DNA of 64,000 nucleotides. Origin: Hoeflea ulvae (GTDB lineage Bacteria; Pseudomonadota; Alphaproteobacteria; Rhizobiales; Rhizobiaceae). Of this stretch, positions 54,002 to 63,643 are shown piece by piece. The stretch is taken from NCBI RefSeq assembly GCF_026619435.1, contig NZ_JAOVZQ010000001.1, positions 1,309,501-1,373,500 on the forward strand, given 5' to 3'. The translations under genes were made by a program, and so were the position numbers. The notes below the pieces were generated by a model. It was not told the origin of the DNA and ran no database searches. It worked only from the letters and a program-made list of their open reading frames with translations. Within the stretch, counting starts at the first letter, position 1, and each line of letters begins with the position of its first letter.

Positions 54002-55135
54002 TCAGCCTGCCGCCAGCGTGTCGAGCACGGCTTCAAGCTTGGCCACGGTGCCATCCACATCTCCAAGCTTGTCGAGCCCGAACAGGCCGATGCGGAAGGT
54101 GCGGAAATCGGCCGGTTCGTCACACATCAGCGGAACGCCGGCGGCAATCTGCATGCCCTGCGCCAGGAATTTCTTGCCGTTCTGGAATTCGGGATCCCCG
54201 GTGTAGCTGACCACAACGCCCGGCGCCTCGAAACCCGGTGCAGCGACGGACTTGAAGCCCTGTCCCTCCAGCAAGGCGCGCACCTTGCGGCCAAGGTCCC
54301 ATTGCCGTTTGCGGGCGAGCTCGAAACCGAAGTCGCGGGTCTCGATCATCCGGTCGCGCAGCACCAGCAGCGCATCGGTCGGCATGGTCGAGTGATAGGC
54401 ATGGCCGCCACCGACATAGGCCTGCATGATGTCGTGCCATTTGCCCAGGTCCACCGCGAAGCTCGAGCTGCGGGTCTCGCCGAGCCGCGCCAACGCGCGG
54501 GCGCCGAGCATGACCAGGCCGGCCGATGGCGAGGCGCTCCAGCCCTTTTGCGGCGCGGAGATCAGCACATCGACGCCGGTCGCCTTCATGTCCACCCAAA
54601 TGCTGCCCGAGGCAATGCAGTCAAGCACGAACAATGCGCCGACCTCGTGCGCAGCGGCGGCGAGGGCTGAAAGATATTCATCGGGCAGAATGACACCGGA
54701 CGAAGTCTCCACATGCGGCGCAAAGACAACGCTGGGACGCTCTTCCCGGATTTTGGCCGTAACCACTTCAATCGGCTGCGGCGCAAAGGCGGAGGTGCTT
54801 TCATTGCCGACCTGGCTGGCCTTGATCACGCTTGTGTCCGATGGAATCTTGCCCATCTCGAATATCTGCGTCCAGCGGTAGGAGAACCAGCCATTGCGGA
54901 TCACCATCACCTTCTGGTCGGTGGCGAACTGGCGGGCCACCGCCTCCATGCCGAAAGTTCCGCCGCCCGGCACGATCACCGCTGCTTCGGCCTGGTAAAC
55001 TTCGCACAACAGCCCGTTGAGATCGGTCATGACAGTCTGAAACGTCTTTGACATGTGGTTGAGGGACCGGTCGGTAAAGACCACCGAAAATTCCATCAGA
55101 CCATCAGGATCCACTGGTGACGCTGTCATATTCAT
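54002..55135 (-). CDS. Class V aminotransferase (alanine-glyoxylate aminotransferase family)
   Basis: 377-residue PLP enzyme. Fold-type I features: VIVPGGGTFGMEAVARQ (about 54-70), VVFAPHVETSSGVILPDEYL (about 137-156), LFVLDCIASGS (PLP Asp, about 168-178) and the Schiff-base lysine in SAPQKGWSASPSAG (about 192-205). ATG 55135 (NMTASPVDPDG) follows AGGAG by 8 bases; an upstream in-frame start adds 11 residues. It probably transfers amino groups between alanine or serine and glyoxylate or a related oxo acid; the substrate pair is not fixed by sequence. Confidence 0.87.
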   Translation of the reverse strand: MNMTASPVDPDGLMEFSVVFTDRSLNHMSKTFQTVMTDLNGLLCEVYQAEAAVIVPGGGTFGMEAVARQFATDQKVMVIRNGWFSYRWTQIFEMGKIPSDTSVIKASQVGNESTSAFAPQPIEVVTAKIREERPSVVFAPHVETSSGVILPDEYLSALAAAAHEVGALFVLDCIASGSIWVDMKATGVDVLISAPQKGWSASPSAGLVMLGARALARLGETRSSSFAVDLGKWHDIMQAYVGGGHAYHSTMPTDALLVLRDRMIETRDFGFELARKRQWDLGRKVRALLEGQGFKSVAAPGFEAPGVVVSYTGDPEFQNGKKFLAQGMQIAAGVPLMCDEPADFRTFRIGLFGLDKLGDVDGTVAKLEAVLDTLAAG

Positions 55136-55439
55136 GCCCTTCACTCCTCTTGTCATCTGCCAGTCCATGCACAGGCGCGGGCCAAGCTATAGGCCTGTTT
55201 TGACCAAGATTGAAGCCGCAACCTTTACACCAAGAGAATTGCCGGTCCATGTCCGCGTGATCGCCGGATCATGCTTTCATGTCTGCTACCGTTTCTGAAA
55301 GATGCACGGCGCAGTACTAGTTCTGGCGCGATTTGTCCGGCTCTGTTTCTAAGGGAACATTAACACCAAAGACCCAGTTTGATGCAGTCTTGGCTGCTGC
55401 TGCCTTGGCTGATCCGACAATCAGGGTGAATGGCTCAAT
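55136..55439. other. Intergenic region between aminotransferase and histidine kinase
   Basis: 304 bp separating divergent genes, so promoters for both are expected here. I see no clear operator palindrome, RNA gene or conserved short frame. The ribosome site before the kinase ATG 55440 is weak: the nearest AGGGTG is about 13 bases upstream. Confidence 0.5.
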
Positions 55440-58400
55440 ATGGTAGAAAATCGGACTGTCGTGTTCCTGGCAAAGGTGCTCCTGATCGCCGTGATCTACT
55501 GTGGCGCGGGTCAGCTTGGCCTGTCATTGGCCGTTCCTCCCGGCTATGCGACATTCATCTGGCCGCCGTCCGGCATAGGGCTTGGCGCGCTGATCCTGTA
55601 TGGATGGCGTCTGTGGCCCGGCATATTGATCGGCTCGGTCCTTCTGAGCAGTTTCATCACCCCCATGTACACTGCCGAAGCCGGCCTTGATCAGGCCAGG
55701 GCGCTCACCGCTGTCGCGGTCGCCATCGGCTCCAGCCTTCAGGCTCTGGCGGGCTATGCACTGGTCAAGCGGTTGTTCGGCATTCCGCTGCAATTCACCC
55801 GAATCCGCGATGTGCTTGTGCTGTTCTTCGCGGTCGGCCCGGTCGTGTGCATGATATCGCCAAGCATCGGGGTCGCGGCGCTGTATCTGTCCGGGGCCGT
55901 GCCGGCCGGTGAGCTGTTTGACAGCTGGCTGACATGGTGGCTGGGCGGAATTTTCGGCATTGTCGTGTTCCTGCCGCTGGTGCTGATCGCCCCGTTCGGT
56001 CCGCAACGACTTTCCTGGCGCGGCAAGGCGCTGGGCAATCTGCAGGTCACGGCCATGCTGATCCTGCTGATACCGCTCGGCCTGACGTTCTATGCCTGGA
56101 AGATTTCATCCGAAGCCACCCACGACAATGGCAGGATCCAGTTTGAATCCCTGGCGCTGGAGAGCAAGAAGGCGCTCCTGAGCCGGATAAATTCCTATGA
56201 GAATGCGCTCCTGGGTGGCGTTGCCTATTTTCAGGGGTCGCACAGCATCAACCGCCATGAATGGAACCGTTATGTTGATGTGCTCGATATCAAGAGGAAT
56301 TTTCCCGGCATCAATGGCCTCGGCTGGATAGCCTCGCTGGCGCCCAAGGGCGTTGAGCCGTTTTTGCGCACCACCCGTGCGGATGGCGCCAGGAACTTTG
56401 CGATCCACCCCGAAGTTGATGGCGACGCCCACTATGTCATCACCTATATCGAGCCCGAAGATGTCAACCGGCAGGCGCTTGGCCTCAACATCGCCTTTGA
56501 GGAAAACCGCAAACAGGCCGCCGACCTGTCGCGGAAGACCGGAAAACCGGCCATCACCAAACGCATTATCCTGGTTCAGGACAAGGAACAAGCGCCGGGC
56601 TTCCTGCTGTTGTACCCGATGTACCGGGACGGCTTCGAGCGCGGATCCTCCGTGGAAAGATGGGCCGTGTTCGATGGCTGGATCTATGCGCCGTTCATCG
56701 CCAAGAAATTCATGCGGAACCTGACCAAGAGCCAGGGAAACACCCTCAGCCTGCGGATTTACGACGAAGGCCGCGAAGACCCTGACACGCTGATCTATGA
56801 AAGCAACAAGACCCAGCAGAAAGGTCCTGTTTCCACCTATTCCAAGCGCGAACATATCGAAATCATGCAGCAGCAATGGCTGGTTGTGTGGGAGAGCACG
56901 CTCGGGTTCGAGGAAGGTTGGCGCAGCTACAACCCGGTTCTGATCCTGTCGGGCGGCTTGCTGATTACTTTCCTGTCGGGCCTGTTCCTGTTTGTCACAA
57001 CCGCGCGTCTCACCGGAGCGGTGGAGCGAACCTATGGCCGGCAGGCCCTGGTGTTGCCGGCCTTTGTCTTTGTGGTGCTGGCCGTGGGATCGGTTTCGCT
57101 TTACCGCGCTCTCAATGACAAGGAGGTGGCGCATCTCAAGGCCATGATCAGCAGCGAAATCAGCAAGATCGACCTTCTCATCAATGCCGAATCCGAAGCC
57201 AAGCTGCTGGCCCTGGAACGCATGGCGTCAAGAATGCAGTCCGCCCCCGACAGCCTGTCCTATCTGTGGGGCGTCGATGCGCGCAATTACATATCCGATC
57301 TCGCCGGTTTGAGGGCTGTGGCCTGGGTCAATGCCAAAGGCCAGATGGTTGATACCCAGCAATCGACGCAGAATGACCGTCTGGTCTGGATCGATGCCAT
57401 ACAAAAGGGCGCGCAGGCCGATCTGGCGAAGGCGGCGGTTCGGAAGAACATGACCCTCATCAGCCCTCCGGTCCAGTTGGCGGGCAAGGAGCAGGCTTTC
57501 ATTGCCTATCTGCCGCTGGTTCGGAATGGCGCCTCCGAAGGCTATCTGGCTGCGGTGTTCTCTGTGAGCAGGTTTTTCAGCAACGAGATCCTGCCCGAGA
57601 CCCTGGACCGGTACAAGTTTCTGATCACCTATGACGGTGATCCTCAGCTTGAATTCGGCAATCTGACCCAGCCCGTGGCCACGCCCTGGGCGCTCGAGAG
57701 CACGATACAGGTTCCAGACAAGCGCTGGTCGATCCGAATTGTTCCGACAAAGGGCTTCCTGAACACGCAGCAGACGCTGTTGCCGGACTCGGCCCTGATC
57801 GCCGGTATGCTGATTGCGCTTCTGACCGCCATCACTGCACACATGACGCTCTTGTCACGGCTCAAGACCGCAGATCTGGAAGCCTCGAATGAGCGCATCA
57901 AGCAGGAGGCGACCCGCAATTCAACGGTGATGAACACGGTGCTGGACGGCGTGTTGACGGTCAGTTCCGAAGCAACGATTGAATCGATCAATCCGGCAGC
58001 GTTGCGGATTTTTGGCTATGCGCGGGGCGAAGTGGTGGGCCGCAACGTCAATATGCTGATGCCGCCTGACAATGACTATATAGGGCACTATCTCAAAACC
58101 GGCGAAGGACTGACGATAGGCAGCGGCCAGCAGGTGGCCGCCCGGCGCAAGGACGGATCCATCTTCCCGATGGATTTCTCCGTCAACGAGATGCATCTCG
58201 ATGGCAGACGCATGCTGGTCAGCACGCTCCGCGATACAAGCGAAGCCGTCGCGGCTGCACGCGCATTGAGCGAATCCAACGCGCTCAAATCGGCAGTCAT
58301 GGCCAGCACGGAATACATGATCATAGCCACCGACCTTGACGGCAAGGTCATGGTCTTCAACGAGGCGGCCGAAGCTGCATTGGGCTACTCGGCGGCGGAG

Positions 58401-59792
58401 ATCGTCGGCAAGCAGACGCCGGCACTCTGGCATGATGACGCCGAGGTTGAGGAACGCGCACGGGTTCTCACCACCGAACTGGGCATGCCGGTCAGCCCCG
58501 GGTTCGAGACCTTCACCAAGAGAGTTGACGTCAAGGGTATTGATGAGAACGAATGGACCTTCATTCACAGGGACGGGACTCGCTTCCCGGTTCTGCTGAC
58601 GGGAACCGCGCTGCGCAATGGCGAGCACGAGACCACAGGCTATCTGGGCGTTATCGTCGACCTCACCAAGCGGAAGGAAATCGACCGTCTGAAATCCGAT
58701 TTCGTGTCCATCGTCAGCCATGAATTGCGGACTCCGCTGACATCCATTCGCGGTGCTCTGGGCCTGGTCATGGGCGCCATGTCAAAGGAATTGCCGGACA
58801 AGGCGCTTCGCCTTGTCGATATTGCTCACAAGAACTGTGAGCGGTTGACGCTGCTGATCAATGACATTCTCGACATTGACAAGATAGCCTCCGGCCAGAT
58901 GCGGTTCGAGATGAAGCAGCAGGACCTGGGTTCGCTTCTTGAACTGGCGGTGGATGTCAACGAACCCTATGCGGCCAATCTTGGCGTGCGCATCAAGAGC
59001 GGCAAGGTCGATCCGGATATGGCCATCAATGTCGATCCGGAACGGTTTGCGCAGGTGATGGCCAATCTCCTGTCCAATGCGGCCAAGTTTTCCGACAGCG
59101 GTGACGTTGTCGAGGTCTCGGCCCGCCGTCACGGCGAAATGGTTCGTGTCGTGGTCAAGGATCAGGGCGTGGGCATTGCCGAGGAATTCCGGTCGCAGAT
59201 ATTCGGCAAGTTCCTGCAAAGCGACTCCTCCTCGACTCGCGTGAAGGGCGGCAGCGGGCTGGGCCTGCACATCAGCAAACAAATTGTCGAGCGAATGGGT
59301 GGGGTGATCGGCTTCGAAACAGAAACCGGCAAGGGCACCACCTTCTGGGTCGACTTTCCGGTGCCCGAGCCGGAAAATCCGGCGGGGCCGGTGAATGGGG
59401 ATGAGGAACAGCACTTGCTGCTTCATTATCGTCAGCGCGAGGTGCCCGCCTTGCTGCATATCGAGGATGACGAAGACCTGAGCCGGATACTGGCCACCTA
59501 TCTGCACGGCACTGCCAGTGTCGTCACCGCTACGACCCTGAAAAGCGCGGAAGCCCTGTTGCGTGACAAGCAGTTCGATCTGATCGTGCTTGATCTCGGA
59601 TTGCCGGATGGCTCAGGGCTCGAATTTCTCGAGAAACTGACCAGTCTTGTCGAGATTCCGGTGCCGGTGATGATCCTGTCAGCCTCGGAAGTGTCTGACC
59701 AGGTCAAGCGCAAGGTGGCCTCGGTAATGGTCAAGTCGCGGGCCACCGAAGCCAGCATCGTCCAGAAAATTCAACATCTGATGGCGGCTTGA
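55440..59792 (+). CDS. MASE1-CHASE-PAS hybrid sensor histidine kinase
   Basis: 1450-residue membrane sensor. Order: MASE1 membrane sensor (about 8-235, several hydrophobic segments, FIWPPSGIGLGALILYGW), CHASE-type periplasmic domain (about 255-490, NFPGINGLGWIASL), membrane segments (about 498-522 and 535-556), a second periplasmic region (about 557-780), a last membrane segment (about 784-805), PAS (about 830-940) and PAS (about 953-1080). Then come HisKA with H1094 in SHELRTPLTS, HATPase with NLLSNAAKF, DQGVGIA and GSGLGLHIS, and a C-terminal receiver with phospho-acceptor D1385 (VLDLGLPDGSG). It lacks an Hpt domain, which the nearby 60508-60858 gene could supply. A receiver gene follows 117 bp downstream. 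The signal is unknown. Confidence 0.93.
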   Translation: MVENRTVVFLAKVLLIAVIYCGAGQLGLSLAVPPGYATFIWPPSGIGLGALILYGWRLWPGILIGSVLLSSFITPMYTAEAGLDQARALTAVAVAIGSSLQALAGYALVKRLFGIPLQFTRIRDVLVLFFAVGPVVCMISPSIGVAALYLSGAVPAGELFDSWLTWWLGGIFGIVVFLPLVLIAPFGPQRLSWRGKALGNLQVTAMLILLIPLGLTFYAWKISSEATHDNGRIQFESLALESKKALLSRINSYENALLGGVAYFQGSHSINRHEWNRYVDVLDIKRNFPGINGLGWIASLAPKGVEPFLRTTRADGARNFAIHPEVDGDAHYVITYIEPEDVNRQALGLNIAFEENRKQAADLSRKTGKPAITKRIILVQDKEQAPGFLLLYPMYRDGFERGSSVERWAVFDGWIYAPFIAKKFMRNLTKSQGNTLSLRIYDEGREDPDTLIYESNKTQQKGPVSTYSKREHIEIMQQQWLVVWESTLGFEEGWRSYNPVLILSGGLLITFLSGLFLFVTTARLTGAVERTYGRQALVLPAFVFVVLAVGSVSLYRALNDKEVAHLKAMISSEISKIDLLINAESEAKLLALERMASRMQSAPDSLSYLWGVDARNYISDLAGLRAVAWVNAKGQMVDTQQSTQNDRLVWIDAIQKGAQADLAKAAVRKNMTLISPPVQLAGKEQAFIAYLPLVRNGASEGYLAAVFSVSRFFSNEILPETLDRYKFLITYDGDPQLEFGNLTQPVATPWALESTIQVPDKRWSIRIVPTKGFLNTQQTLLPDSALIAGMLIALLTAITAHMTLLSRLKTADLEASNERIKQEATRNSTVMNTVLDGVLTVSSEATIESINPAALRIFGYARGEVVGRNVNMLMPPDNDYIGHYLKTGEGLTIGSGQQVAARRKDGSIFPMDFSVNEMHLDGRRMLVSTLRDTSEAVAAARALSESNALKSAVMASTEYMIIATDLDGKVMVFNEAAEAALGYSAAEIVGKQTPALWHDDAEVEERARVLTTELGMPVSPGFETFTKRVDVKGIDENEWTFIHRDGTRFPVLLTGTALRNGEHETTGYLGVIVDLTKRKEIDRLKSDFVSIVSHELRTPLTSIRGALGLVMGAMSKELPDKALRLVDIAHKNCERLTLLINDILDIDKIASGQMRFEMKQQDLGSLLELAVDVNEPYAANLGVRIKSGKVDPDMAINVDPERFAQVMANLLSNAAKFSDSGDVVEVSARRHGEMVRVVVKDQGVGIAEEFRSQIFGKFLQSDSSSTRVKGGSGLGLHISKQIVERMGGVIGFETETGKGTTFWVDFPVPEPENPAGPVNGDEEQHLLLHYRQREVPALLHIEDDEDLSRILATYLHGTASVVTATTLKSAEALLRDKQFDLIVLDLGLPDGSGLEFLEKLTSLVEIPVPVMILSASEVSDQVKRKVASVMVKSRATEASIVQKIQHLMAA

Positions 59793-59909
59793 ATGATCGC
59801 CATGTCGAAGCTCCTGAACACGCAGCAGCCCGCTCCGGTCACACTGATGTCCGCACGCAGTGCCCATGTCGATGACACCGCTGATCAGCCAAAAACATGA
59901 AAGTTGCCC

Positions 59910-60296
59910 ATGTCTGACGCCCTCAAAGTGCTCTATGTCGATGATGAAGACGACATCCGCGAGATCGCCGGCATGGCGCTTCAGCTCGATCCCGACATTG
60001 AACTGAAAACCTCCGCGTCGGGCGCGGATGCCCTCAGCGTGGTCCAGGACTGGGTGCCGGACCTGATTCTGCTCGACGTGATGATGCCGGGCATGGACGG
60101 CCCGCAGACCCTCAACCGGCTGCGTCAGGACCCGGCGCGCGCGTCGATACCGGTGGTGTTCATCACGGCCAGAACCCAGCCGGAGGACATGGAAATGTTC
60201 ATGGAACTGGGCGCGGCAAGCGTGATCTGCAAACCGTTTGACCCGATGACCCTGGCGACGCAGACAAGAGAATTGTTTTCAACAATCCAGCGGTGA
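59910..60296 (+). CDS. Stand-alone response regulator (CheY-like receiver)
   Basis: 128-residue single receiver domain with acidic pocket DDEDD (11-15), phospho-acceptor D56 (LILLDVMMPGMDGP), the Thr switch in VVFITAR and the conserved lysine in CKPFDP. There is no output domain, so it acts by protein contact or as a phosphate shuttle. I start at ATG 59910; an upstream TTG adds two residues. It lies just after the hybrid kinase on the same strand and is probably its partner. Confidence 0.92.
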   Translation: MSDALKVLYVDDEDDIREIAGMALQLDPDIELKTSASGADALSVVQDWVPDLILLDVMMPGMDGPQTLNRLRQDPARASIPVVFITARTQPEDMEMFMELGAASVICKPFDPMTLATQTRELFSTIQR

Positions 60297-60507
60297 ATCG
60301 GACCGCCGGCGGCTCGCGCGATCGCGTGTCCGATCAAGCGGACGCGTCGCGGGGTGCGGACTGTGTTCGGGGATGATCGGATCCAGAGGCGGAAGGCGGC
60401 AATCGCGCGCATCACCCGGAAGGAATACATTCGTTCCAGACAGGGCGTAGCCGTCAAGTCCGGAGACACGGTCAGCAGAATGGTGCCGTTGCAGCCCGCA
60501 GGCGGAT

Positions 60508-60858
60508 TCAGACGAGCGCGGTGAGCTGATCCATCAACTCATCGAGGATTTGGGCCAGGTCCGCTTCACGGTACTTGGCCTCGCGCAGCTTGGTCTCGAC
60601 CTTGAAGGCGGTAACGCCCAGTTCTTTGTATCCGAAGATCGCCGATGCGCCGGCCAGCGAATGCGCAAGTTTGATCAGATCCGCACGCTGCTGTTGCGCA
60701 AGCCCGCCGGCCTCGGCCGGGTCACCGAGGATCTGCCGGATCTGGGCCAGATTTTCCTTGCATCGCTCAACAAACAGCAGCCGCAACTGCGCAACACGGT
60801 CCTTTGCTTCATCGGACAGTTTGTCGAGTTGGTTGCCGTTATGTGCTTGGCTGGCCAT
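60508..60858 (-). CDS. Hpt domain phosphotransfer protein
   Basis: 116-residue helical protein with the histidine phosphotransfer motif KLAHSLAGASAIFGYKEL, in which H66 is the phospho-acceptor. No kinase or receiver domain is attached. It is convergent with the receiver gene (about 210 bp apart) and upstream, on the same strand, lies the receiver/GGDEF/PilZ gene. It could relay phosphate from D1385 of the hybrid kinase to the receivers nearby; this is inferred from proximity. Confidence 0.9.
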   Translation of the reverse strand: MASQAHNGNQLDKLSDEAKDRVAQLRLLFVERCKENLAQIRQILGDPAEAGGLAQQQRADLIKLAHSLAGASAIFGYKELGVTAFKVETKLREAKYREADLAQILDELMDQLTALV

Positions 60859-60963
60859 GGCTTGAAACTTTCTGTTGTGCAGAAGGCCGGAGATCGCCTC
60901 CGCCCATCATCTTTCCCGCCAGTCACGCCGCGCCGACGCGGCAGGGCATGGCTGGCCGTTCTT

Positions 60964-62214
60964 TCAGTCGGAGAATTCGATTCCGACTTCATTGTTGATA
61001 TGCCAGCATTTGCGCACCGGCCGGAGCGGGCCCGAGCCGGAGATTTGCAGCAGGAAATTTTCCGGCAGTGCCAGCGGCTGATCCAGCCGGATGCGGGCGC
61101 CCCCGTCGGATATGTTGCGGATGGTGCAACTGATCTTGGACGACCATTCCTCGATCGCGATGAAGGCGGGTTTCAGGGTCCGCATGCGCAGCGACTTCCG
61201 CCGCTCCCTTGCCTCTGTCACGCCCGAACCTGTATCTGCCAGGGTCTCCGGCAGCGCGCTCCAGTCATTGGGGTTGCTTTGCGCCCGCAAGGCGTCGCGC
61301 TGGTGCCCCTGTTCGACAGCAAGCGACTGCATCATCCCTGCGAGATCGGCATGCTCGCTCGAGACAGCCACCCCGATCAGCGGTGAAATCTGCAATTCCA
61401 CCGATTTGAGGTGGTAGGAGAAGGTCAGTTTCTCCATCAGGCGGCGCTGACATTCGAGGATGTTGTCCTCCGTCACGTTCCTGTCCATGACATAGCGGAA
61501 ACTGTCTTCGTCGAACCGGCCGCAAAAATCGTCGGAGCGGATGGTGGAGCGGATTTTTCCGGCAAAGCTGCGCAGGACTTCATCGGCATTGGCGATGCCG
61601 AAATTGGTGCCGATCGCGTCATAATCGGCCAGGCAGATCGAGAAGATTGCAAAATCCCGGCGGAACTTGATGGCGGAGGTCGCCACATGCGCCAGCTTGG
61701 TGTCGAGTTCTGCGCGGCAATACATCCCGGTCAGATCGTCGAACATCGCCTTCTTGCGCAGGGCGGAGACCTCGGCAAAGCGAGCGACTTCGCTTTCATG
61801 ACGGACGATTGTCTTCCTGATGACGCTGGTCATTTCCTCCAGGCGCAGGTTTCGCTTCGGCAGGAAGTCGTAAAATCCCATCCGGAAAGCCTTGATTGCC
61901 GTCCGTTGGGATTCGTCAGCCGAGAGCATGATCACGGGCGCGAGATCGGGAAACCGCAGCTTGAGCTGTTCATGCAGCCGGAAACCGTTCTCGGCGTGAA
62001 GGTTGTAGTCGAGAAGGATGCAGTCGGGCATCTCCTTTTCCAGGACCTGCACCAGGGTGGCGCTGTCGCCCGCCTCCATCGTCCGGATGTGTTCCTGCTT
62101 GAGCAATGAAGCAAGATGTCCGCAATAGAGCTTGTCATCATCGACGATGCAGACCGACCGGCCATTGAGCGTTATGGCTGAGCTTCGCAGTTCTTGATCA
62201 TAGGCCACATTCAT
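60964..62214 (-). CDS. Response regulator with receiver, degenerate GGDEF and PilZ domains
   Basis: 416 residues. Receiver at about 18-140 (VCIVDDD, phospho-acceptor D69 in ILLDYNLHAENG), a GGDEF-fold domain at about 155-320 starting at DDLTGMYCRAEL, and PilZ at about 338-415. The GGDEF site reads GRFDEDSF in place of GGDEF/GGEEF, so cyclase activity should be absent. PilZ is intact, with the RRKSLR (RxxxR) and NISDGG (NxSxxG) motifs that bind c-di-GMP. The protein therefore looks like a phosphorylation-controlled c-di-GMP receptor. The PleD-like cyclase lies 67 bp upstream on the same strand, so the two may be co-expressed. Confidence 0.9.
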   Translation of the reverse strand: MNVAYDQELRSSAITLNGRSVCIVDDDKLYCGHLASLLKQEHIRTMEAGDSATLVQVLEKEMPDCILLDYNLHAENGFRLHEQLKLRFPDLAPVIMLSADESQRTAIKAFRMGFYDFLPKRNLRLEEMTSVIRKTIVRHESEVARFAEVSALRKKAMFDDLTGMYCRAELDTKLAHVATSAIKFRRDFAIFSICLADYDAIGTNFGIANADEVLRSFAGKIRSTIRSDDFCGRFDEDSFRYVMDRNVTEDNILECQRRLMEKLTFSYHLKSVELQISPLIGVAVSSEHADLAGMMQSLAVEQGHQRDALRAQSNPNDWSALPETLADTGSGVTEARERRKSLRMRTLKPAFIAIEEWSSKISCTIRNISDGGARIRLDQPLALPENFLLQISGSGPLRPVRKCWHINNEVGIEFSD

Positions 62215-62281
62215 TTTTATAATCCAATCCTGTGGATCAGGAAACCCGGGAGGAAAACATCGGTGGGCGTCCTGATCTCAA

Positions 62282-63643
62282 TCAACTGTCGCCCTCTTCC
62301 GCGGCGTCATCGAGGGAGGCGGCCAGTTCGTCATTTTCGGCAATGACCACCTGGTCACGGCCATTGCTCTTGGCCAGGTACAGCGCCTTGTCTGCCTGGG
62401 CAAAAAGCGTGGCGCTGTCGCCATTGGCAGCGCTGCCGGCAACGCCGATGCTCACGGTCAGCGAGAACTGTTCGTCCTGGCCATCAAAGACCATTTTCGC
62501 AAAGTGCTTGCGGAAATTTTCCATCACTTCGAAGATTGTCTCGGGCGAGGTGTCGAGCAGCAGCACCGCGAATTCCTCGCCGCCATAGCGTCCGACGACA
62601 TCTGACTGCCGGACCCAGCCAACCAGGGCGCGCGCCAGAATCGAAAGGACCTTGTCGCCGACCGGATGTCCCCAGGTGTCATTGACCTTCTTGAAATGGT
62701 CGACATCGATCATGGCGATGCAGAATTGCAGTTGCGTGCGCCTGGACCGGGCCATCTCCTGTCCGACCCGCTCCTTGAAGCGCCGGTGGTTGAGCAAACC
62801 GGTCAGGCCGTCGCGCTCGATCAGGTTGCGCATGATGCGGGCCCGCTGCACGCGCAGGCGGATCAGCGTGACCAGTGCATCGAGATCCGCCCGTTTCGAG
62901 ATGAAATCATCGCCGCCGAAGTGCCGCGCCTTCATCTGCACCTGCTTGTCCTCCTCGGACGACAGGAAAACGATCGGGATTGAGAGATGATTCTGGTGCT
63001 GGCGAATGATCTTGGCGATCTCGATGCCGTTTGTGCCGGGCATCTGGAGATCCATGATGATCAGATCGAAAAAGGAGCGCTCGATCGTCGCGATGATCTC
63101 GAGCGGATCATTGAGGATCGCCACTGTCATGCCATTGGCGCGCAGCATCTCTGCATAAACCGCGGATGCCAGCGGGTCGTCATCGACCAGCAGGATCGAT
63201 GCCGGCTGGGTGGTGACCTGGCCGCCAAGATATTCCAGCCAGTTGATGAACTCGGCCTGGTCGATCGGTGCGCGCATCACTGTATTGACATTTGATTGCG
63301 CGCATTTGGCCCGGAACGCGAAGGATGTTTCGGACGAAATCATGATCTTGGGCGGGGTCTCGCCAAGGTCGCGGCAGATGTCGAAGGCATCGGGAAGCGA
63401 GCCGTCGATCACCACAATCGTGCCGGTGCTGGTCTCGTCGACCAGGCTGAGCTGCGAGCGGGCTGTGACGGTCCTGGCTTCATAGCTCATAGGCGCCAGG
63501 ATCAGGGCCACGGCATCAAGAAATTCTCCACCGCCAATGACATGCACGGATGGCTGCGATGCATTGCTGAATACGGTCTCGACCGGCGCCGCAGGGGCGT
63601 CCTCGAAACCGATCTCGGGAGATATGGCATTCAACATATTCAT
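62282..63643 (-). CDS. PleD-like diguanylate cyclase (receiver-like, receiver, GGDEF)
   Basis: 453 residues, the same size and order as PleD. A degenerate receiver-like domain (about 30-145) has an acceptor-like Asp in VVIDGSLPD but no acidic pair; a canonical receiver follows (about 150-270, LLVDDDPLAS, IIMDLQMPGTNG). The GGDEF domain (about 290-440) has DGLTGLLNHRRF, DVDHFKKVNDTWGH and an intact GGEEF, plus RQSD five residues before it, an inhibitory I-site. It should make c-di-GMP from two GTP on phosphorylation. ATG 63643 follows GAGAG; the frame extends 26 codons upstream to a TTG without a ribosome site. Confidence 0.92.
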   Translation of the reverse strand: MNMLNAISPEIGFEDAPAAPVETVFSNASQPSVHVIGGGEFLDAVALILAPMSYEARTVTARSQLSLVDETSTGTIVVIDGSLPDAFDICRDLGETPPKIMISSETSFAFRAKCAQSNVNTVMRAPIDQAEFINWLEYLGGQVTTQPASILLVDDDPLASAVYAEMLRANGMTVAILNDPLEIIATIERSFFDLIIMDLQMPGTNGIEIAKIIRQHQNHLSIPIVFLSSEEDKQVQMKARHFGGDDFISKRADLDALVTLIRLRVQRARIMRNLIERDGLTGLLNHRRFKERVGQEMARSRRTQLQFCIAMIDVDHFKKVNDTWGHPVGDKVLSILARALVGWVRQSDVVGRYGGEEFAVLLLDTSPETIFEVMENFRKHFAKMVFDGQDEQFSLTVSIGVAGSAANGDSATLFAQADKALYLAKSNGRDQVVIAENDELAASLDDAAEEGDS

